From Oscillospiraceae bacterium (GTDB lineage Bacteria > Bacillota > Clostridia > Oscillospirales > Oscillospiraceae), in NCBI GenBank assembly GCA_029067025.1, contig JAIEFH010000279.1:1-9823 (forward strand): a stretch of DNA of 9,823 nucleotides, given 5' to 3'. Below the pieces are notes generated by a model, which was not told the origin of the DNA, ran no database searches, and saw only the letters and a program-made list of their open reading frames with translations. Below are positions 5,524 through 9,823 of the stretch, one piece after another; the stretch's first letter is position 1, and each line of letters begins with the position of its first letter. Made by a program: the position numbers and the translations under genes.

Positions 5524-6258
5524 ATGATGACTCCGCAGGAGGTGGCCAGCCACTCCTTTGCCAAGGCGACGCTGGGCGGCTACAACTTGGCCCAGGTGGA
5601 CGAGTTTTTGGACGCGCTCACCGAGGACTATACCGCCCTGTACAATGAAAACGCCATTTTGAAGAACAAGCTGAAGGTGCTGTCCGACAAGGTGGAGGAA
5701 TACCGGGCCACCGAGGAGACCATGCGCAAGACCCTTCTGGCCGCCCAGCAGATGGCGGAGTCCATGATGGACGAGGCCAAACGCAAGCGGGACGAGCTGA
5801 TCGGCGACGCCGAGCAGGGCGCCCAGCAGCGCATGGCGGAGCTGGAAAAGTCAGTGGCCGCCGAAGAGTACCGCCTGAAAAAGGCCCAGGAGTCCACCGC
5901 CGCCTATGTGAAGAAGCTGGCCCAGGCCCACGAGGACGAGATGCTCTTCCTGTCCAGCCTGGGCGACCTGGTTCCCCCCGAGCTGATGGCCGCGGCCGAC
6001 GACCCCGCCGCCGACATCAAGGCCGCGCTGGACGCCCAAGTCCGCCAGGAGGAAGAGGCCGCGGCGCAGCAGACAGCCGCGCCTCAGCAGGCAAAGCCGG
6101 GGCCCCGCTTGGTTGCGGTGGGTCCGGACGATGACGTGCCCCCCCTGCCGGACGATTTCGTCCCCCAGGTGCAGGTTCAGGAGGACCTGGAGCTGGACCC
6201 GGACGCCACCCGGCGCTATTCTGATTTGCAGTTTGGCAAGGACTATCAGATTAAATAA
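5524..6258 (+). CDS. divIVA: DivIVA family polar/septal scaffold protein
   Basis: The 244-residue coiled-coil protein binds curved membrane at poles and septa and recruits division or wall-growth factors. The N-terminal membrane-binding domain shows F12, then LGGYNLAQVDEFLD (17-30). A long coiled coil runs from about 35 to 145. A low-complexity A/Q/P/E/D-rich stretch (about 157-225) leads to a distinct basic-aromatic tail, RRYSDLQFGKDYQIK. In B. subtilis DivIVA, F17-R18 in the loop before GY insert into the membrane; here those positions read L17-G18. AAGGGGGA lies ten bases upstream of the ATG; the adjacent ATG at 5527 could also serve. ylmG and ylmH, which separate sepF from divIVA in Bacillus, are absent. 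A terminator follows 3 bases after the stop. Confidence 0.92.
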   Translation: MMTPQEVASHSFAKATLGGYNLAQVDEFLDALTEDYTALYNENAILKNKLKVLSDKVEEYRATEETMRKTLLAAQQMAESMMDEAKRKRDELIGDAEQGAQQRMAELEKSVAAEEYRLKKAQESTAAYVKKLAQAHEDEMLFLSSLGDLVPPELMAAADDPAADIKAALDAQVRQEEEAAAQQTAAPQQAKPGPRLVAVGPDDDVPPLPDDFVPQVQVQEDLELDPDATRRYSDLQFGKDYQIK

Positions 6259-6261
6259 TGG

Positions 6262-6293
6262 AAGCCCGCCCAGGACACCCGGGCGGGCTTTTT
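6262..6293 (+). terminator. Rho-independent terminator after divIVA
   Basis: AAGCCCGCCC (6262-6271) pairs perfectly with GGGCGGGCTT (6281-6290) across a nine-base loop, and the T run continues to 6293. It ends the division operon. The convergent gene on the minus strand stops two bases away and reads into the same hairpin, though with a weaker T run on that side. Confidence 0.92.
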
Positions 6294-6294
6294 G

Positions 6295-6579
6295 CTATTT
6301 TGCGTTCACCCCATCCTGGTATCCGCAATGGTACATCAATTTCCCACAGGCGCGGGACAGCCCCTCCAGCCCGCTGAGCAGCAGCTCAAAATCCGGGTCG
6401 GTGTCGGGATTTAACCCCGTTTTTTCGCAAAGGCGGTTGCGGGCCTCATAAGCCTGCTCTATTAGCAGGGCAAGTTTCCCGCCCTCAGAGGCTTCATCCT
6501 TTACCCATTCGCACACATCTGGCGCATTTAGTCCATTGATTTGATCGTAGATGAATTCCCAGCGTGCCCCACCCTGCAT
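6295..6579 (-). CDS. Small protein of unknown function, A+T-rich module
   Basis: The 94-residue soluble, acidic protein was not recognised. It lacks a signal peptide or membrane segment and is mostly helical in appearance. Notable segments are an EQAYEARNRLCEKTG helix (41-55), a DPDFELLLSGLEGLSRACGKLMYHCGYQDG block (61-90) and five cysteines (23, 51, 78, 85 and the surrounding region, not in a zinc-finger spacing). The ATG at 6579 is preferred over the in-frame GTG at 6600 because AAAAGGAGG (6588-6596) lies eight bases before it and would be inside the longer version. The gene is divergent from the Xre repressor and shares its palindromic control region. Base composition is closer to the repressor than to the chromosomal genes around it, which suggests that both arrived together. 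Confidence 0.7.
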   Translation of the reverse strand: MQGGARWEFIYDQINGLNAPDVCEWVKDEASEGGKLALLIEQAYEARNRLCEKTGLNPDTDPDFELLLSGLEGLSRACGKLMYHCGYQDGVNAK

Positions 6580-6606
6580 AGCGAACGCCTCCTTTTGCAC
6601 ATTACA

Positions 6607-6635
6607 ATTATAACATAAAAAGAAAATGTTGTCTA
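6607..6635 (-). promoter_or_regulatory. Promoter of the 94-residue protein gene
   Basis: On the minus strand TAGACA (6630-6635, one mismatch to consensus) and a perfect TATAAT (6607-6612) are 17 bases apart. The -35 lies in one arm of the palindrome at 6631-6646, so a protein bound there would block this promoter. Start of transcription near 6600 would just precede the ribosome binding site, giving a very short leader. Confidence 0.75.
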
Positions 6636-6646
6636 CGATAGTAGAC
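6631..6646. promoter_or_regulatory. Palindromic operator between divergent genes
   Basis: GTCTAC (6631-6636) and GTAGAC (6641-6646) form a perfect 6-bp inverted repeat around GATA. Each arm contains TAGAC, a -35-like element, reading outward on each strand. Position, symmetry and the adjacent Xre gene suggest an autoregulatory operator. The CTAC-N4-GTAG core is also the architecture of MecI/BlaI operators, so a repressor encoded elsewhere is an alternative. Confidence 0.65.
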
Positions 6647-6699
6647 TAAAATTCTTTATTTCTCCCATACACTACAAATGGAACGGGAGAGGTGATGAT

Positions 6700-6939
6700 G
6701 TGCAATTTGACAATATAGCGATTGGACAGGCGATTCGCAATTTAAGAAAAGAAAAAGGGTTATCGCAGGACGTATTGAGCGGTCTTGCCGGAATTGCACG
6801 CACGCACTTAACAATGATTGAAAGCGGAAGCAAGCAGGCAAATTTTGAAACCATATGGCGGATTGCCTTAGCCCTTGATATGCACCCCAGTGAATTGGTC
6901 AGAAAAATCGAGCAGGAAATTGAGAAAAATAAGGATTAG
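6700..6939 (+). CDS. Xre/Cro-type helix-turn-helix regulator
   Basis: The 79-residue protein is almost entirely one HTH_3 (Cro/C1) domain: IRNLRKEKGLSQ at 12-23, turn and helices at about 21-46 with LSQDVLSGLAGI, the recognition helix RTHLTMIESGSKQ at 34-46, then FETIWRIALALDMHPSEL (49-66). A charged KIEQEIEKNKD tail ends it. It has no sensor domain. The start is GTG at 6700 with GGGAGAGG seven bases upstream; the ATGs at 6695 and 6698 are in other frames. Its codons are A/T-rich (TTA, AAA, ATA) unlike the flanking genes, a sign of horizontal acquisition. It probably represses itself and the divergent small gene through the palindrome between them. Its own promoter is weak (TAGACT at 6642-6647 with poor -10 candidates). 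Confidence 0.88.
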   Translation: MQFDNIAIGQAIRNLRKEKGLSQDVLSGLAGIARTHLTMIESGSKQANFETIWRIALALDMHPSELVRKIEQEIEKNKD

Positions 6940-6940
6940 A

Positions 6941-6976
6941 AATAAAAAGCGCCCCCTGGAATCCCAGGGGGCGTTT
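6941..6976 (-). terminator. Rho-independent terminator of gap, shared with the Xre gene
   Basis: A 10-bp G+C-rich stem (6950-6959 with 6964-6973, loop AATC) lies 26 bases after the gap stop. On the minus strand it is followed by TTTTTATT, the stronger side; on the plus strand only a GTTTCTC follows, so it may also end the convergent Xre transcript less efficiently. Confidence 0.88.
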
Positions 6977-7002
6977 CTCATGTTAACGGTTTTGACCGCA
7001 AA

Positions 7003-8013
7003 TTACTTGTGGTCGACGCTGTACATATGCTTGATGAGCTCCAGCACCTTGTTGGAGTAGCCCATCTCGTTGTCGTACCAGGACACGACCTTCACGAAGG
7101 TGTCGGTCAGGGCGATGCCGGCCTTGGCGTCGAAGATGGAGGTGCGGGCGTCGCCCAGGAAGTCGCTGGACACCACGTCCTCGTCGGTGTAGCCCAGAAC
7201 GCCCTTCAGCTCGCCCTCGGAGGCGGCCTTCATGGCCTTGCAGATCTCCTCGTAGGAGGCGGGCTTCTCCAGGTTGACGGTCAGGTCAACGACGGAGACA
7301 TCCAGGGTGGGAACGCGCATGGACATACCGGTCAGCTTGCCGTTCAGGGCGGGGATGACCTTGCCCACGGCCTTGGCGGCACCGGTGGAGGAGGGGATGA
7401 TGTTGCCGGTGGCAGCGCGGCCGCCGCGCCAATCCTTCATGGAGGGACCGTCAACGGTCTTCTGGGTGGCGGTGACGGAGTGCACGGTGGTCATCAGGCC
7501 GTCCTTGATGCCGAAGTTGTCGTTCAGCACCTTGGCGATGGGGGCCAGACAGTTGGTGGTGCAGGAGGCGTTGGACACGAAGGTCATGTCGGGGGTGTAA
7601 GCGTCCAGGTTGACGCCGCACACGAACATGGGGGTGCTGTCCTTGGAGGGGGCGGACATGACGACCTTCTTGGCGCCGGCGTCGATGTGGGCCTGGGCCT
7701 TCTCCTGGGTCAGGAACAGGCCGGTGGACTCCACGACGTACTCAGCCTCCAGCTTGCCCCAGGGGATGTTCTTGGGGTCGCGCTCGGCGAAGATGGGGAT
7801 CTCCTTGCCGTTGACCACGATGGCGTTCTCGGTGGAGGAGACCTCACCCTCGAACCGGCCATGCATGGTGTCGTACTTCAGCATATAAGCCAGGTAGTCA
7901 GCGGGGCACAGGTCGTTGATGCCCACGATCTCGATCTCGGGATGGTTCACGCTGGCGCGGAAAACCATGCGGCCGATGCGGCCAAAACCGTTAATACCTA
8001 CTTTGATGCTCAT
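7003..8013 (-). CDS. gap: Glyceraldehyde-3-phosphate dehydrogenase, NAD-dependent
   Basis: The 336-residue enzyme oxidises and phosphorylates glyceraldehyde 3-phosphate to 1,3-bisphosphoglycerate with NAD+ in glycolysis. The Rossmann motif NGFGRIGR is at 8-15, and D34 in INDL marks NAD rather than NADP preference. The catalytic cysteine is C151 in SNASCTTNCLAP, with H178 in VHSVTATQ. WYDNEMGYSNKV near the C-terminus is also typical. The ATG at 8013 is chosen because AAGGAG (8022-8027) lies eight bases upstream; the in-frame GTG at 8022 overlaps that site. Codons are strongly biased to C/G endings, as expected for a highly expressed gene. It is transcribed alone; no pgk, tpi or cggR lies next to it in view. 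Confidence 0.97.
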   Translation of the reverse strand: MSIKVGINGFGRIGRMVFRASVNHPEIEIVGINDLCPADYLAYMLKYDTMHGRFEGEVSSTENAIVVNGKEIPIFAERDPKNIPWGKLEAEYVVESTGLFLTQEKAQAHIDAGAKKVVMSAPSKDSTPMFVCGVNLDAYTPDMTFVSNASCTTNCLAPIAKVLNDNFGIKDGLMTTVHSVTATQKTVDGPSMKDWRGGRAATGNIIPSSTGAAKAVGKVIPALNGKLTGMSMRVPTLDVSVVDLTVNLEKPASYEEICKAMKAASEGELKGVLGYTDEDVVSSDFLGDARTSIFDAKAGIALTDTFVKVVSWYDNEMGYSNKVLELIKHMYSVDHK

Positions 8014-8062
8014 TGGTATCACTCCTTAATAAATTATGGTAGTGCTGGATTTGCTCGGTATT

Positions 8063-8091
8063 ATTATACTCTATCCTCGCCCCAAAGGGAA
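8063..8091 (-). promoter_or_regulatory. Probable gap promoter
   Basis: On the minus strand a perfect TATAAT (8063-8068) is followed by a leader of about 45 bases to the gap ATG. The -35 position (8086-8091) reads TTCCCT, a poor match, so the promoter may depend on an activator or on the A+T-rich upstream stretch. Confidence 0.55.
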
Positions 8092-8097
8092 GGGGAA

Positions 8098-8117
8098 TTG
8101 TGAAAAATTTTTCAAAC
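8098..8117. promoter_or_regulatory. A+T-rich palindrome upstream of gap, possible Rex-type site
   Basis: TGAAAAATTTTTCA (8101-8114) is a perfect 14-bp palindrome; with flanks, the plus strand reads TTGTGAA (8098-8104), a perfect half of the Rex consensus TTGTGAA-N4-TTCACAA. The other half is imperfect (TTTTCAA at 8109-8115). Rex, an NADH-sensing repressor, is known to control gap in several Clostridia. The site lies just upstream of the weak -35. Confidence 0.35.
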
Positions 8118-8125
8118 TTTTTTAC

Positions 8126-8188
8126 AAAAATCGAGCCCTGCCTGGGAAATGACCGGCGCGGGGCGCCCCGGTCATCTTCAAGCAGGGC
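8126..8188 (-). terminator. Terminator after the lipoprotein gene
   Basis: On the minus strand a long two-part hairpin follows the stop by eight bases. The outer stem is 8135-8141 with 8182-8188 (7 bp). The inner stem is 8149-8156 with 8168-8175 (8 bp). An internal loop separates them, and a T run (8126-8130 read on the minus strand) follows. The stem is larger than usual, but the T run supports termination before the gap promoter. Confidence 0.8.
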
Positions 8189-8196
8189 CCAAAAGC

Positions 8197-8700
8197 TTAC
8201 TCAAAAACGAGCTCGATGTTCTTGGCGCTGGTCTCGAATTCGCCCATCCAGTCACCGTTGGTGTCGGTGTAAGTAACGGTGTACGTCTTGTCGGCGTCGA
8301 TGCACACGATCAGCTGGGTCATCTCCATGCCCATCAGCTCGATGTCGTAGCAGTACTGGTAGGCGGGCATACCACACACCTCATTGTTGGTGAAGTACTT
8401 ATCGGTGATGGTGGGGGCGGCGCCATAGGTCGCCTCAAAGAGCTGCACCATGGCGTCCCGGAGCGCGTCGGCGGTGACCTTCTTGAAGCCCGCGTCCTTC
8501 TCGGTGATGTTCACGTTGATGTTGGAGCCGTCGGTGTGATACCAGCAGTCGGTCACGCCTTCCAGCTCCATCTCCTCGAAGCCGGCGGGGACGTCCACAG
8601 TGTAATCCACCACTTTGTTGCTGGTCTTCTTGCCGCAGCCGGTCGTCAGGATCAGCATCAGGGCAAACAGAGCCGCAACACTTCTCTTCACGTTGTTCAT
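8197..8700 (-). CDS. Small exported lipoprotein of unknown function
   Basis: The 167-residue product begins MNNVKR, then has a hydrophobic signal segment (7-18) ending in LTTGC, so C22 is the likely lipid-attached cysteine. The lipobox has T rather than L at -3, an acceptable variant. The mature part has no membrane helix. It looks like a compact alpha/beta domain reminiscent of PsbP/DcrB-like lipoproteins (VDVPAGFEE at 35-43; DWMGEFETSAKNIELVF at 150-166), a resemblance by eye only. Three further cysteines (52, 109, 117) and C133 could form disulfides. The ATG at 8700 is chosen because AAGGAGA lies about nine bases upstream and the signal peptide starts there; an in-frame ATG at 8751 would place 17 extra residues before it, across the promoter -10. 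Confidence 0.8.
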   Translation of the reverse strand: MNNVKRSVAALFALMLILTTGCGKKTSNKVVDYTVDVPAGFEEMELEGVTDCWYHTDGSNINVNITEKDAGFKKVTADALRDAMVQLFEATYGAAPTITDKYFTNNEVCGMPAYQYCYDIELMGMEMTQLIVCIDADKTYTVTYTDTNGDWMGEFETSAKNIELVFE

Positions 8701-8756
8701 TTTGACTCTCTCCTTACGTTTCGTTCTACAGCCCGGGTTCGCGGGCCGCAAGCGGT

Positions 8757-8785
8757 ATTATAGCACTTCATACTTCCATCTGCAA
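8757..8785 (-). promoter_or_regulatory. Promoter of the lipoprotein gene
   Basis: On the minus strand TATAAT (8757-8762) is perfect and TTGCAG (8780-8785) stands 17 bases upstream as a partial -35. Transcription would start near 8750, leaving a leader of about 50 bases. Confidence 0.65.
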
Positions 8786-8807
8786 GAGTTTTTCGCCTTG
8801 ACAGGGC

Positions 8808-8816
8808 TGGTATAAT
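8808..8816 (+). promoter_or_regulatory. Extended -10 promoter of the CLC gene
   Basis: TGGTATAAT is a perfect extended -10. The exact TTGACA at 8798-8803 is only seven bases upstream, too close to act as its -35. Alternatively that TTGACA works with TAAGAT (8820-8825) at 16 bases. Either way transcription starts roughly 30-45 bases before the ATG at 8865. Confidence 0.6.
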
Positions 8817-8864
8817 GATTAAGATATATTTAAGGAATGTAAACCTGGAACTGGAGGTAACCAT

Positions 8865-9823
8865 ATGGCGGAAAGGCTCAAAGCGCGCCTTCTGGCCGTC
8901 CTGCCGTCCATCCTGGCCCTGAGCCGGTGGCTGGTGCTTGCGGTACTGACTGGGCTGGCCTGCGGCCTGGCGGGGGCGGCGTTTTCCTGGTCTGTGGCCC
9001 GGGTGACGGCCCTGCGGCTGGCCCACCCCTGGCTGCTGTTTTGTATGCCGCTGGCCGGCCTTGCCATCGTGTTCAGCTACCATGTGTGCGGCATGGCCAA
9101 CGACAGCGGCACCAACCAGATCATCGCCAGCGTCCGAGGGGGCGAGCGGCCCCGGCTGCGCTTGGCCCTGCTGATTTTCCTGGGCTCGGTGCTCACCCAT
9201 CTCACCGGCGGCAGCGCCGGACGGGAGGGGGCGGCCCTTCAGATCGGCGGCAGCATCTCCGCCGGGATCGGGCGGCTGCTCCGGCTGGGGGAGCGGAACC
9301 TGAACACCATCATCCAGTGCGGCATGGCGGGGCTGTTTTCCGCCCTGTTCGGCACGCCCCTCACCGCCACGGTGTTCACCTTGGAGGTGGTGAACGTGGG
9401 CCACTTCCGCTATGCCGCGCTGTTCCCCTGCCTGCTGTCCGCCCTCGTCGCCAACGCCGTTCCCCAGTGCCTGGGCCTGCCCGGCGAGGCGTATCATCTG
9501 CTGGGAACGCCGGAGCTGGGGCCGGTCTCCCTGCTGCAATGCGGCGCTCTGGCGATCCTGGCGGCGCTGGTGTCCATCGCCTTCTGCCTGCTGATGCACG
9601 AGACAGGCCGTCTCTATAAAAAGTACATCCCCAACCAATACCTGCGGGTGCTGGTGGGGGCGGCGCTGGTCATCGACCTCACCCTGATCGAGGGCAGCGG
9701 CGACTACAACGGCGCGGGGGGCGCCGTCATTGAGCTGGCCCTGGTGGGCCACGTCCACGTCCCCTGGGCGTTCCTGCTGAAAATGGTGTTCACCGCTCTC
9801 ACCCTGGGGGCGGGCTTCCGGGG
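8865..9823 (+). CDS. CLC-family anion channel/transporter, N-terminal part (runs off window)
   Basis: The visible 319 codons encode a multi-helix membrane protein of the CLC chloride channel/antiporter family. The ATG at 8865 has GGAGGT six bases upstream. Motifs in order: DSGTNQI (80-86) at the place of the GSGIP anion-binding loop; GGSAGREGAALQ (115-126) with gating glutamate E121; FGTPLTATVFTLEV (162-175); and GAGFR at the window edge, the start of the GAGxxGG anion-pore motif. In CLC-ec1 the internal proton glutamate (E203) follows another glutamate; here the equivalent pair is E174-V175, so that residue is lost. GTPL and GAGFR-G resemble the fluoride/proton CLC-F clade, but S81 may correspond to the chloride-coordinating serine, so chloride versus fluoride cannot be settled here. 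The rest of the protein lies beyond base 9823. Confidence 0.88.
   Translation, partial: MAERLKARLLAVLPSILALSRWLVLAVLTGLACGLAGAAFSWSVARVTALRLAHPWLLFCMPLAGLAIVFSYHVCGMANDSGTNQIIASVRGGERPRLRLALLIFLGSVLTHLTGGSAGREGAALQIGGSISAGIGRLLRLGERNLNTIIQCGMAGLFSALFGTPLTATVFTLEVVNVGHFRYAALFPCLLSALVANAVPQCLGLPGEAYHLLGTPELGPVSLLQCGALAILAALVSIAFCLLMHETGRLYKKYIPNQYLRVLVGAALVIDLTLIEGSGDYNGAGGAVIELALVGHVHVPWAFLLKMVFTALTLGAGFR

Noticed and set aside
7009..8103. Long open frame antisense to gap with G/V/H-rich translation
   Set aside because: It is a shadow of the strongly biased codon use of gap, with no recognisable motif or start signal.
8798..8816. TTGACA and TATAAT read as one consensus promoter
   Set aside because: They are only seven bases apart, far below the roughly 17 needed. 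TATAAT is better explained as an extended -10.
8817..8864. Fluoride (crcB) riboswitch upstream of the CLC gene
   Set aside because: The leader is only about 40 bases and shows no conserved aptamer segments or pairing.
8697..9758. Long minus-strand open frame opposite the CLC gene
   Set aside because: The Q/G/H/R-rich translation has no domain pattern; the plus strand has clear CLC motifs, a ribosome binding site and a promoter.

Overview
The window looks like a chromosomal segment of a G+C-rich Gram-positive Firmicute of the class Clostridia, probably an Oscillospiraceae-type gut bacterium. This is inferred from gene content and order: miaA-hfq, then ylmE/yggS-sepF-divIVA with a HlyD-like protein upstream. 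Strong GGAGG-type ribosome binding sites, a PilZ protein and a Clostridia-style shikimate kinase agree with it. No rRNA, tRNA, CRISPR array, insertion sequence or replication origin was seen, and no gene-free stretch exceeds 300 bases.

Layout. (1) 1-1533, minus strand: the first 43 codons of a DEAD-box RNA helicase, coupled behind a shikimate-kinase-family gene (aroK), and upstream of these a separately terminated PilZ-domain gene. (2) 1638-6293, plus strand: a housekeeping block read away from the PilZ gene. miaA and hfq (tRNA modification and RNA chaperone) are followed by a short degenerate second copy of the hfq 3' end. Then come a HlyD/membrane-fusion-like protein, ylmE/yggS (PLP homeostasis), sepF and divIVA (division and polar scaffold), closed by a strong terminator. 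A near-consensus promoter sits inside the 3' end of yggS and can drive sepF-divIVA on its own. (3) 6295-6939: a visibly A+T-richer two-gene module, a 94-residue protein of unknown function divergent from an Xre-type repressor, around one palindrome that contains a -35-like element on each strand. (4) 7003-8700, minus strand: glycolytic GAPDH (gap) and a small lipoprotein, each with its own promoter and terminator. (5) 8865 to the end, plus strand: the N-terminal two thirds or so of a CLC-family anion transporter, cut by the window edge.

Most genes are ordinary core functions. The points most worth a second look are: a perfect fold-back at base 1 that breaks the helicase reading relative to its family; the duplicated hfq tail; the promoter embedded in yggS; the Xre/small-protein cassette with its CTAC-N4-GTAG palindrome; a shikimate-kinase homologue lacking the usual substrate arginine; and a CLC protein that keeps the gating glutamate but lacks the internal proton glutamate. 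I did not find a convincing novel multi-gene system.
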